Source of the DNA: Spirogloea muscicola
Lineage: Eukaryota > Streptophyta > Zygnematophyceae > Spirogloeales > Spirogloeaceae
DNA length: 11,413 bases
Direction: 5' to 3'
Assembly (NCBI GenBank): GCA_009602725.1
Contig: WELB01000310.1
Location: 45,116-56,528, forward strand
The first letter of the stretch is position 1. The number at the start of each line of letters is the position of its first letter. Below the pieces are notes generated by a model. It had not been told where the DNA came from. It saw only the letters and a list, made by a program, of their open reading frames with translations, and ran no database searches. Positions 1 to 8,989 of this stretch are shown piece after piece. The position numbers and the translations under genes are program-made.

Positions 1-459
1 GCCATAGCACGGCCAGCCCGCGCGTGGACCGCATGAGCCAAAGAGCGCTGCAGCGAGACCGCCAGCCTCATCCGAAAGACCTGCGAGAGGGAGCCGGCAG
101 CATTGAAGCCTGGCGAACCCTGCCGCCGCTCGATGGCCTCCCGGGCAAGCCGCTGGAGGAGATCCAACCAGCCACTGCCAAATGCCCCGTGTACGTCAAT
201 GGCCAGTGCCGCGAAGGCATCGCCTGGAGGGTGGTCAGAGTACTTGCGCTCCTTACTCCGAGCCGCCAAGCGAGGACCCAGACAGCCAAAGATGTCGAGT
301 ATGGGGCTGGCCGTCCGCGCCCAGCTGGGGGGATATTGTGGTGTTTCCAACAGCCTGAACCTTGAAGCCCGCCTCCATAAACACCCCCTGCATGCCTGAG
401 AGCCCAAAGGATTGGACAAGGTCTGAAGGAGCCTGATGGTGCAGAAAGCAAGGTACCAA
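1..459 (-). mobile_element. LINE C-terminal coding fragment (restriction-like endonuclease end), partial at left edge
   Basis: Read on the minus strand, an open frame runs from about 296 to base 1 and beyond. It contains LDIFG, then KERKYSDHPP, AIDVHGAFGSGWLDLL and RMRLAVSLQRSLAHAV. These line up in order with KLRHYSDYPQ, AIDIFGCLGPRFHTLL and RRRVSACLQRAQASAL of the larger LINE copy at 5700-7203, so this is the end of a related but different LINE protein. Upstream, from about 459 to 300, a second frame gives MEAGFKVQAVG and QLGADGQPHT, matching the segment before the endonuclease core. The two frames are out of register near 300, so the copy is broken. The segment that should lie between LDI and the lysine region (VDVVVT in the large copy) is missing. 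The K-x-x-K-Y motif typical of this endonuclease family is visible. The fragment sits less than 200 bp upstream of the amidotransferase start. Confidence 0.72.
401..436 (-). repeat. M repeat, copy 6
   Basis: On the minus strand this 36-base stretch matches bases 5379-5414 (+) at 34 of 36 positions. The core CAGACCTTGTCCA-TCCTTTGGGCT resembles the pyrimidine-rich core of the other M copies. It lies directly upstream, in the sense of the LINE, of the recognisable LINE coding sequence at 1-390. Confidence 0.65.
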
Positions 460-643
460 GGGCTAGTCAGAGTTGTGCTGCAGCTTTCTCAGGTTCCGCC
501 AGGTTGGACACCCGCAATGTCTGTATCGCGACGGTGATGGCGTCCCTGAGCTTCCAGAATTGCTCCAGAGTTGCACTTCCTTCATTAGCAGCCTCATTCT
601 GCCAGTGTCGCCCCCCAACGACCGCCCCGCCGCTCGGCGCCCC

Positions 644-3401
644 ATGACGGGCCGCGCGCGGGCGCCGCACGCCGGCGCCAGCGCCGCGGTGCAGGAGCTC
701 GCCCACGTCCTGCCCCGCGTCCTCATCGTCTCCCGCCGCACCGTCCGCAAGTCCAAGTTCGTGGACTTCGTCGGTGGGCGCCCGCACCCTCCCTACTGCG
801 CTCCATGCGACTGTGCTTTGCAAAGGGCCTTGCCTTCGTCGCGCCTGTGCCTGCAAGGCCCTCAAGTGGGAACCTACCGTGCCTAGCCTGACGAGCTTTG
901 TGCCCGTCGGGCCTACGGTCGACCAGGCGAGTACCACCTGGACTTGGTTGTACGCTATGGCGCGGTGCCGGTCATCGTGCCGCGCGTCAAGGGCCTGCAC
1001 TCCCTGCTGGACAGCTTCGAGCCCATCCATGGCGTGCTCCTGTGCGAGGGCGAGGACATTGACCCCAGCCTGTACGAGAGCGACCTCTCCACCCTCAGCC
1101 CGCAGGAGATGGAGGAGGTCCGGCTTGCGCACAGTAGTGACGTCACGATCGATCGCGAGAAGGACTCCATTGAACTGCAGCTGGCCAAGCGCTGCCTCGA
1201 GAGGAACATCCCCTACCTGGGCATCTGCCGCGGCTCTCAAGTCCTCAATGTCGCCTGCGGCGGCAGCCTCTACACAGTAAGATGGCCGATTGTGAAGCGC
1301 TGCGGGTGCAGCTTGTGGTCACACGTAGAGTGCCTGACACCAGTCCCAGGTCCGATAAGCTGGGCATATCATAACCTGACCTTCAAAATGACCGAAGCTG
1401 CTGAAGAGGCTTGAGCCGTCCCAAGGGACTGCGTGAAGAGGTCTTGCAAGTTGGTTTGTACAGGTCTTGCATGTTGGTACCTGAATCGGGGCACTGAGGG
1501 TACCCAATAGGAGGCTGTTGTGATGGTGCTTATTGCAGGGCTTGCTGGAACCGTGACCCACTCATTTGGTCGTTATCTATCTGTGCTGCCAGGATGTGGA
1601 GAGGGAGCTCCAGCGTGGCGATGTCGCAAAAGTGCAGCACATCAATTACGGTGACTACGATGGGCATCGCCATCCCATAACAGTCATCGCCAAAACCCCG
1701 CTGGCAGAGTGGTTTCACGAGTCCTTGAAGGCGCGCGGCCATGGAGAGGAGCTCGTTGTCAACAGTTATCACCACCAGGCAAAGCCTCCTAGCCTAACCC
1801 CACTCTGGGGTACATGCCAAACGTAGATTACTTTGGAGACAAGTGTCGTGCACAGCAAGACGCACTTGCAAATGTTCAGAGCTGTTAGCTCGCTTCTCTA
1901 ACCCATTCCCATTCTTGACGACGGCTTCGCGGTGCGCCAGGGTGTGCGTCGCTTGGCAGGTCGATTTCAGGCAATGGCTCATGCTCCAGATGGCCTTGTG
2001 GAAGCTTTCTACGACCCTGGCTACAATCCTGCAGAAGGCAGATACATTGTAGGGTTGCAGGTAATGCTGCTAAGCGTTTGGATGCAGTTGCAACCCTATT
2101 CCTATCACAGCTTGAGATAATTCCTGTCTTGAGATGGATATGCAAAACCTTGTGACTGACTCACGATAATCCTCATGTTATATGGTTCAGTGTTGCAAGC
2201 GCTTTTTAAATTAGGCATGCTGCTGAAAGCCGTACGAACAGCTTTGTCTGTTGCAAACAGCAGTATTTGCAGGTATTATGCTTGCAGGTGGACGATGCTA
2301 AAAAATGCCATGCCACGTCTGAGCTCATGTTTCAAACGGCTTCTTGCAGTTCCATCCAGAGCGCATGCGCCATGAGCAAGATGCTCACATCACTTCAATG
2401 CCTGAGGCACTTGAGAGCGTGTTTGATTACCCGGAGTGCCCTCGTGCATACCAGGTACTTAGCCCTCCACCTGTCTGTCTGGCTGGGTTGTACGAGCATT
2501 ATGGACCAATCAGCACATGCCTTAAGCACAAAGAAGACAAGCCATCCAGATGCCGTAAAGCATTGCTGGCAAGGTGGTGATCACTGCTTCCATTCTTGTG
2601 CAGGAATTTGCCAGGGCAGTCCTTGCCTACCAGAAAAGGCTACTGCTTGAAGCTGATATGCCCCGCAGTCCTATCAAAACTCCAGTCGTCCTGCAGCAGC
2701 ATCGGCCACTGAAAGATTTGGTAAAGGAGGGAGCAATGATGGTGCTGAACAAGGAGATGGAAGAGCAGAGGCAGCATATTGTGCGGAGCTTTGCCATTGC
2801 AAAAGACCTGTATAATGAGCAAGTCCAGCTCCGGAAAAACAAGACTGTACATGACAGCAGCGCAGCACTCCACGCCCTCAAGATGGCCCGCAGCAGCTCG
2901 CAAAAGGATCTTAATCTTGGAGCGGAGTTCTTAGAGGTGATATACAGATTGGCACACACCGAATGCTGCCGAAGCTTTGCCTCATTGCTGTCCTTGAGCA
3001 TGTTGATGTGCTGACAGATTGTATCAGAGTAGCAGTTTTGCAGAGCATCCATGGTGTCCTTGTGAAGCTTGTGATGGTCTGTCTGGTGGCCTTGTTAAGC
3101 TGTCGTGATTGATGACCTGATACCTTTCTGCATGCTGCAGGTGAGCACTGCCCTGACCACCATGCAGGTGAAGCGATTACATCAGATGGGAGCTACCGTG
3201 CGTAACTCGACGCTTTTCAAGCAGCGAATTGAGGAAGAAACGGCGCAGCGGAGAGCTGCACGCACCCATCTAGAACTTCTCAAAGACCAAGAGCTGCAAG
3301 AAGTTGCGGCGTTTCACAAGTCCATGTACGAGTTGGCTTCGGATGTCCTCCAGAAGCGCCATGAGAGCACTGTTGTAGAGGCCCTGTCAATCACAGAGTA
3401 A
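644..3401 (+). CDS. Class-I glutamine amidotransferase-like protein, plant GAT1_2.1 family (7 exons)
   Basis: Exons, inferred from reading frame and splice signals: 644-773, 927-1276, 1593-1778, 1941-2060, 2350-2454, 2604-2936, 3141-3401; product 494 aa. The start is the first ATG in the exon-1 frame, just before the conserved PRVLIVSRR block. The amidotransferase/peptidase C26 fold occupies about residues 25-300: nucleophile elbow GICRGSQ with Cys144, then FHPER with His264 and Glu266, so the catalytic triad is complete. [16 protein letters not shown] and NSYHHQGV are further family blocks. Residues 300-494 form a charged, helix-rich tail with IVRSF, GAEFLE and QMGATVRN, which I recall as shared with land-plant homologues; these are nearer 400 aa, so this protein seems longer. 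Family knowledge: related enzymes hydrolyse gamma-glutamyl amides or glutamine, and Arabidopsis GAT1_2.1 is linked to glutamine hydrolysis and nitrogen status. The actual substrate here is unknown. No targeting peptide is obvious. All exon phases join cleanly. Confidence 0.9.
1439..1478 (+). repeat. Short direct repeat inside intron 2
   Basis: AGGTCTTGCAAGTTGGT at 1439-1455 recurs as AGGTCTTGCATGTTGGT at 1462-1478, differing at one of 17 positions. It is intronic (intron 2, 1277-1592) and has no visible coding role. Confidence 0.6.
1779..1940 (+). other. GC-AG intron (intron 3 of the amidotransferase gene)
   Basis: Exon 3 ends in the conserved SYHHQ codons at 1778 and is followed by GCAAAG rather than GT. 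The acceptor is CGCCAG at 1935-1940, and exon 4 resumes in frame as GVRRLAGRF. No GT donor nearby keeps both the frame and the conserved HHQG junction. The other five introns of this gene are GT-AG. Confidence 0.75.
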
Positions 3402-3669
3402 CCCTTCAGCCCCATCGATTATGGCATGTGCTTCTTCCAGTGCATGTGAATGCTCTATACTTCTCACATAGGATCACAAACTGAGGAGTGCGGCGGTCAT
3501 GTATATAGATGCTGGTCCTCAACAGCATAGACGCACTAATAGGGCCTCACTCGTCCCAGCTCGACATGCCACTGGTGCTGGCATTGCGAGCCACAATTTT
3601 GACAGAGTAGATGCAATAGCACCTGAGCTCGCTCACCTGCAGATCGAGCAGGAGCAAGTGGTGCTTGAG

Positions 3670-3706
3670 TGTAAAGTCGCTACTGTGCATTGCATTCAGC
3701 ATGTAA
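3670..3706 (+). terminator. Candidate poly(A) signals of the amidotransferase gene
   Basis: Two TGTAA pentamers, at 3670-3674 and 3702-3706, lie about 270-300 bases after the stop codon. TGTAA is the usual poly(A) signal in chlorophyte algae. It is a short motif, so the assignment is tentative. Confidence 0.35.
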
Positions 3707-3785
3707 AAATTGTTGAATGTGGTACTACTGTGAACAGTCCGATTGGGCTACGTGACCATCTGACTTAGCCTTCCTATGAAGTCTG

Positions 3786-3890
3786 CGCGCTTTCGGCCCT
3801 TTGGACCTTGTTTATATCTTCTGGTTTGGCTTTTCAGAGTCCTCGCCTCCATTGAAAGAGCCCCTTCGTTCCTTCCTGCAAAAGGGGTGG
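3786..3890 (+). repeat. M repeat, copy 1
   Basis: GCGCTTTCGGCCCTTTGG, then a T-rich core, then TTTGGCTTTTCAGAG and CTCCATTGAAAGAGCCCC. The 3' half matches the minus strand of 8728-8804 (about 80% over some 45 bases by eye), including CCATT-GAGAGCC followed by a CTTC-rich run and GCAA-GTGG. The 5' half follows the order seen at 5613-5676. No terminal repeats or target duplication are visible. Confidence 0.55.
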
Positions 3891-5283
<1,393 letters not shown>

Positions 5284-5288
5284 TCCCG

Positions 5289-5321
5289 GACTTGCATCTC
5301 CTGACTAGAGGTTACTGAGCG
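5289..5321 (+). mobile_element. Possible scrap of the LINE 3' coding end
   Basis: Immediately after the CT array, the bases translate as DLHLLTRGY followed by TGA. The large LINE copy ends DLYVLTRGY-stop and the inverted copy ends ELYVLTRGC-stop. The nucleotides GGTTACTGAGCG fit the same stop-codon region. Similarity stops right after the stop, so this is only about 33 bases and could be partly chance. Confidence 0.45.
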
Positions 5322-5378
5322 TTCCCTGGCTGATGTCTTACTCTGGCCGCGCTTCTTCTTACTCCTAGTCGTTCGCAC

Positions 5379-5430
5379 TCAGGCTCCCTCAGACCTTGTC
5401 CATTCCTTTGGGCTGGCCTTTGGCAGCCAC
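5379..5430 (+). repeat. M repeat, copy 2
   Basis: The first 36 bases match the minus strand of 401-436 at 34 of 36 positions. They are followed by GGCTGGCCTTTGGCAGCC, which resembles GGCTGGCTTTTCCAGCCC of the copy at 5613-5676. Confidence 0.6.
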
Positions 5431-5472
5431 CAGTTAATCTGGCCGCGCTACTCGGTCTCCCATCGGGGAATT

Positions 5473-5572
5473 CCGTGTATTTGAAACAAACGTAGGCCAA
5501 ATGGTTAAGTACGAAGGGCAAGCAGATCTAAAGATCTAAATAACCTACTGCAGATTGACCCCCTCAGTAACC
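5473..5572 (-). mobile_element. Inverted LINE 3' tail
   Basis: On the minus strand this begins GGTTACTGAGGGGGTCAATC and ends in a TTCAAATACACGG-like terminus. It matches the 3' non-coding ends of the LINE copies at 7105-7203 (+) and 8041-8142 (-) along its whole length, with conserved GCTTGCC, CCATTTGGCCTACGTTTG and AAATACACG blocks. It starts at the stop codon, so it is a tail-only 5' truncation, oriented opposite to the large copy whose sequence begins about 130 bases further on. Confidence 0.8.
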
Positions 5573-5612
5573 AAAAAGCATCGGGAGAAGCGAGCCAGTG
5601 TGCTTGTTTTTC

Positions 5613-5720
5613 TTAGCGCTTCCCCTGGCCCCCTTCTTGTACTTTGTTCATTCTTTTCTGGGCTGGCTTTTCCAGCCCCTATCCTCAATGGGCGAGCACT
5701 TTCGTCGAGCCAGGCGAGCC
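5613..5720 (+). repeat. M repeat, copy 3
   Basis: TTAGCGCTTCCCCTGGCCCC, then ACTTTGTTCATTCTTTTCTG and GGCTGGCTTTTCCAGC. The segment 5613-5676 matches the minus strand of 7841-7904 closely throughout. Its 3' part, ATCCTCAATGGGCGAGC, resembles the equivalent part of the copy at 8728-8804. It directly precedes the start of LINE coding similarity in the same orientation. Confidence 0.7.
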
Positions 5721-5734
5721 CGCAAGTGCCTGTT

Positions 5735-7114
5735 CCCTACACGCAGCTGGCGTTGGCCATCCTCACCCGCTGCATCGGCCAACGGGCTTGCTATCTGCAA
5801 CGGACAGTCGCCCCATTGGGCATGGTGGCGGAGCTCTACAAGGAATATGATGACTCCCTTCAGCAGTCCCTGGCAGCCCTACTACATTCTTCATCTTTCC
5901 CCTCAGCTTCAGCTTCCCTCCAGGCCTCCCTCCTTACTCGCATGGGCGGCCTTGGCTGCCGGTCGTTGGAGCAGACGACGCAAGCAGCCTTCCTGGGCTG
6001 CTGGCACCAGATCGCCTGCCTGCTCCCCATGCGCTTCCCTTGCCTCCACGACCCTGTACGCAATGTGGAGGAAGGCTCCTTCCCCTTCCAAGCGGATCTG
6101 AGGAGCATCCGCGACTCAGCCATCAGCTCTTTCCCCTCTCTCCATTCCCTACTCACGCCATTCTCCACCCTCGCCCAAGCTTCTGATAGAGGGGCACAAT
6201 CCAGACTGGTTACGGCAGTGGAAGACAATTGCCGCAGAAGGTTGAGGAGGCTGCCAGAGATTCAGAACAATCCAAGAAGCTTGGCAAGACTCACTTCTCT
6301 GGCCACACCTGGTGCCACTGACTGGATCACCTCTCCCCCCGTCGCCAACGCCTTCAGCATCAGCTCCGAGGCCTTTCGGACATCGCTTCAACTCTTCCTC
6401 GGCCTCCCACCTAATTGCCTGATTGGGGTGCGCCAGTGCGAGTGCGGCTTCCGTGCAGAGGGTGCTGCGCTCGCCACTCACATGCTGAGATGCCCCACTG
6501 GACCGGAAGTGGTGGGCATTCACAACCTCCTTCGCGATGCCCTGGCGGGCTTGATGCGCGACGCCGGCTACCGTGCGGTCGTGGAAGTCAACAATATCAT
6601 GCCTATCACCACGGACGCCCAGGGACGTCATCATCGCCGCACACTTGACATTGTGGGCGTGCAACCTGGTGGAGGACCACGGGCCCTGGTCGACGTTGTT
6701 GTTACGGAGGCATATAAAGGCCCAGCATCAACACACATTGCTGGGCGCGCAGTGGGCGGAGCAGAGCAAAGAAAACTGCGGCATTACTCCGATTACCCCC
6801 AATGCGATCAACTCCTGCCAGCTGCAATCGACATCTTTGGCTGTCTGGGTCCTCGCTTCCACACTCTGCTTCAAAACATTGCCAATCTAGGCTACACTCG
6901 ACGTGCAGATGTGTTTCCGGCTGAGATGGGCTTGCCAGCTGCATATCTGTCGCTCTTGCGACGACGAGTTTCGGCCTGTTTGCAGCGTGCTCAGGCTAGT
7001 GCCTTGCACCAGAAAGCTGGGCGAGCTCTAGTAGGTGGCAGAAGGGCTCCGTTCCTGGCATCTAGTATTCATGCATCGAGTAGTGACCTTTATGTTTTGA
7101 CCCGTGGTTATTGA
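5735..7114 (+). pseudogene. LINE ORF remnant: RT thumb, CCHC knuckle and restriction-like endonuclease
   Basis: The frame is open from 5555 to the stop at 7114. Residue numbers here count from 5555, which is a TTG; the first in-frame ATG is at residue 90, so there is no credible start. LINE-like sequence begins at about residue 61 (PYTQLALAILTRC) and includes the post-catalytic GGLGCRSLEQ at 131-140. A zinc knuckle C295-x-C297-x11-H309-x3-C313 follows. The nuclease core reads R-T-L-D365, then 14 residues, then D380 in VDVVVTE, then K407 with HY410-411, fitting the D-x12-14-D-K layout of LINE endonucleases with Leu in place of the usual Pro before the first Asp. The frame is uninterrupted, so this copy may be fairly young. 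The first 50 or so residues come from the M repeat, not the LINE. Confidence 0.8.
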
Positions 7115-7123
7115 GCGGGTCAA
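7097..7123 (+). other. Hairpin bracketing the LINE stop codon
   Basis: TTGACCCG at 7097-7104 pairs perfectly with CGGGTCAA at 7116-7123 around an 11-base loop that contains the stop TGA (7112-7114). The same structure occurs in the inverted copy at 8123-8151. LINE 3' hairpins are known in some families as recognition sites for the element's own reverse transcriptase; that role here is inference. Confidence 0.6.
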
Positions 7124-7277
7124 TCTGCTGTAGATTATGTAGATTTTTAGATGTGCTTGCCTTTGTACCTGGCCATTTGGCCTACATTTCTTTCTAATAC
7201 ACGATCTCTTTCCTACGCTGCCGCTGGCGCTGCGCTGCACCGGCCGCCGCCTGCGCCGCAGCCGCGGTGAGCCTGCG

Positions 7278-7651
7278 ATGCTGCAGCGGCCGAGCGTGGC
7301 GCCGGCCACGGTAGAGGCCACGGCGCCGTGGTCGGCAGCCCCGGCCGGCGACGAAGAGCAGCTCGTTGCGGAGGCTGAGGAGCGCCTGGCGGACGAGGTA
7401 GCTGCGGCCCTGCCGAGCTCCCTCACCCCGCGAGGCCTCGCAGCTCAGCATGACCCCAGCGCGACGATGCGTGGTCGCAGCTCACTCAAGTGCGGGAGGC
7501 CGGCCAGGACCTGGTGCCCATCGGGAAGCTCGCCACACAGGAGGACGCGGTGGACAACGATGCTGGCGCCGACGAGGTCGACGAGGACATCGACCACGGC
7601 CAGGAGGACATGGCGAGCGAGAGCGAGGGTTTTGACGACGAAGTGCTTTGA
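7278..7651 (+). pseudogene. GC-rich remnant of an unidentified gene with acidic C-terminus
   Basis: Two coding-like stretches lie in different frames. From 7278 one frame reads MLQRPSVAP and then GDEEQLVAEAEERLADE, predicted helical. From about 7460 another frame reads RDDAWSQLTQVREAGQDL, IGKLATQEDAV and an acid-rich end, GQEDMASESEGFDDEVL, stopping at 7649-7651. Both have GC-rich third positions like the exons elsewhere in the window. They can be joined by a GT-AG intron at 7398-7459 (62 nt), shorter than any other intron here, or the gene may be frameshifted. The sequence begins right after the LINE 3' end near 7203, so the upstream part may have been displaced by the insertion. I recognise no family. 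An open frame on the minus strand over the same bases is probably a mirror image. Confidence 0.4.
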
Positions 7652-8040
7652 CAGTATCATGTTCTCGACGGCCAGCACAGGCCAGGCCCTGACCTGCTAA
7701 TAACGTAGTATCTACACTTGGCGGCGCATGCAACGCACAGTACGTCTTGACCTCCGATGATAGCAGAATCTGGCTAATCAGCTTCGCCGGGTTTGTTGCC
7801 TGCATCACAGGGAGAAAGACGCTTCAGGAGAGGGCAGTAGCTGGGAGAGGCCAGCCCAGAAAAAAGAACGAACAAAGTTCGAAGGGGCCAAGGGAAAGCG
7901 CTAAAGCTAGCATCACAAGACTCCACAAGTTGCACATCTTGCAGCTTGCTGCTGAAATGGCACCTCCTACAACCATGAATCTGCTTATGTTACCAGTAAG
8001 TGCAGTGCAAACTCGGGCATACTGTGGCAGCAAGGGAAGT
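7652..8040. other. Gap between gene remnant and inverted LINE copy
   Basis: Apart from an M repeat at 7841-7904 nothing is recognisable. A 103-aa plus-strand frame (7747-8058) crosses the M repeat and enters the LINE tail, so it is not a real gene. Confidence 0.5.
7841..7904 (-). repeat. M repeat, copy 4
   Basis: On the minus strand it reads TTAGCGCTTTCCCTTGGCCC, ACTTTGTTCGTTC, then CTGGGCTGGCCTCTCCCAGC. It is the best match to copy 3 at 5613-5676 and lies in inverted orientation to it, about 2.2 kb away, so the two flank the large LINE copy and the acidic gene remnant. Confidence 0.7.
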
Positions 8041-8122
8041 TTCGTGTATTTGAAATAAACGAAGGCAAAAATGGCCAAGTACAAAGGCAAGCACATCTAA
8101 TGACGTACATCACTCACAGCAG

Positions 8123-8151
8123 ATTGACCCGCTCAGCAACCACGGGTCAAT
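8123..8151 (-). other. Hairpin around the stop codon of the inverted LINE copy
   Basis: ATTGACCCG and CGGGTCAAT form a perfect 9-bp stem around an 11-base loop holding the stop TGA, equivalent to 7097-7123 of the large copy. The loop and neighbouring bases have diverged while the stem is intact. Confidence 0.6.
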
Positions 8152-8183
8152 ACATAGAGCTCGCTAGTTGATGCTTAAATAAT

Positions 8184-8207
8184 AGATGGCAGATTCTTCT
8201 GCCATCT
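8184..8207. repeat. Perfect 10-bp hairpin within the inverted LINE copy
   Basis: AGATGGCAGA and TCTGCCATCT flank the 4-base loop TTCT. The equivalent part of the large copy (around 7030-7070) has no such palindrome, so it arose in this copy, perhaps by a small snap-back event. Confidence 0.6.
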
Positions 8208-8727
8208 AGCCCATCTGCCAGCAACTAGAGCTCGCCCAGCTTTTTGGTGTAAAGCATTGGCCTGAGCACGCTGCAAACAGGCCGAAACTCCTCGTCGTAA
8301 CAAACAACAGATATGCAGCTGGCAAGCCCATTTCGGCCGGAAACACATCTGCACGCTGCGCATGGCCTAGATTGGCAATATTTTGAAGGAGAGTGTGGAA
8401 ACGAGGACCTAAATAGCCAAAGATATCGACTGCAGCTGGCAGGAGCTGATCGCATTGGGGGTAGTCGAAGTAATGCTGCAGCTCTCTGTGTTCTGCACTG
8501 CCCACTGCGTGGCCAACGATGTGCGCTAGATGCTGGACATTCAAGATCCTCCGTCACAACAACATCAACCAAGGCCCGTGGTCCTCCACCATCAAGGTAC
8601 TTGTAACATCACTTGTACTTGAACAAGCTTTGTTTAGGACCTCTCACTTTTGAGTACTAGCAGCCGTCTAAAATTGCATCTTAGTGGTGCATGTCAATGT
8701 TACTGTGCTCGTGATGTGTCTGAGCAG

Positions 8728-8804
8728 GCCACTATTGCAAAGAAGAAGTGGCTCTCCCAATGGGGGCAAAGTCTGTGAAAAGCCAGCCCGAAAAGAATCG
8801 ACTG
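8728..8804 (-). repeat. M repeat, copy 5
   Basis: On the minus strand it reads CGATTCTTTTCGGGCTGGC, TTTTCACAGAC, CCCCCATTGGGAGAGCCAC and CTTCTTCTTTGCAATAGTGG. It matches copy 1 (3786-3890) in its 3' half and copy 3 (5613-5720) in the ATTCTTTTC-GGGCTGGC core. It lies about 130 bases upstream of the inverted LINE copy, in the same orientation. Confidence 0.6.
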
Positions 8805-8989
8805 TTGCAAAGGTTTAGAGTCAGGGGAGTATCATGGAAGGTGAGCAATGGCTGTGTTCACTTGCATCTACCATCTTCTGGATTGAATCTACTTCGTGAT
8901 CCATCATTCTGCAGATGCACTCTGCGTCAGATAAGTAGTTGCATAAGGGTTGCTTGAATCGAAGCTAAACAACTTCTGCTCATTTTTGC

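Larger units (their letters stand above)
5700..7203 (+). mobile_element. 5'-truncated LINE retrotransposon, C-terminal part plus 3' end
   Basis: This element keeps the end of the reverse transcriptase (thumb region), a zinc knuckle, a restriction-like endonuclease and about 89 bases of 3' non-coding sequence. The right end is placed at about 7203 because the AATACACG-like terminus is shared with the tails at 5473 and 8041. The left end is placed near 5700, where LINE-like protein similarity begins and the M repeat stops. The catalytic palm with its aspartates is absent, so it cannot be autonomous. No clear target-site duplication was seen and there is no long terminal poly(A). Family knowledge: zinc-knuckle plus PD-(D/E)XK ends are typical of early-branching LINEs such as the R2/NeSL/Dualen groups; I cannot assign the clade. 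Confidence 0.85.
8041..8597 (-). mobile_element. Inverted, decayed LINE copy (endonuclease end plus 3' tail)
   Basis: The minus strand from about 8597 gives GGTGGAGGACCACGGGCC and DVVVTE, then YPQCDQLLPAAVDIFG and NIANLGHAQRADVFPAEMG, then SACLQRAQANALHQKAGRAL, ending ELYVLTRGC-stop and the family 3' tail. Each block matches 6668-7203 of the large copy. At least two frameshifts separate these blocks, and the candidate nuclease lysine is replaced (AEHREL against AEQRKL), so it is dead. The truncation point lies just before the second nuclease Asp. The upstream flank near 8600-8720 has no similarity to the LINE. Confidence 0.88.

Noticed and set aside
467-1240. 257-aa open frame on the minus strand across amidotransferase exons 1 and 2
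   Set aside because: It overlaps well-supported exons on the plus strand and crosses intron 1; GC-rich codon use opens such mirror frames. Its last 45 residues (470-600) lie outside the exons and look slightly protein-like, but no family was recognised.
5555-5734. N-terminal extension of the LINE frame
   Set aside because: The frame starts at TTG in an inverted LINE tail and runs through the M repeat; it has no LINE similarity and no ATG.
7445-7678. 77-aa minus-strand frame
   Set aside because: Mirror of the acidic plus-strand frame; Asp/Glu-rich coding strands give Val/Leu-rich antisense frames.
5613-7904. Inverted M copies as terminal repeats of a DNA transposon
   Set aside because: Four other M copies exist, no transposase lies between these two, no target duplication is visible, and the interior is a LINE plus a gene remnant.
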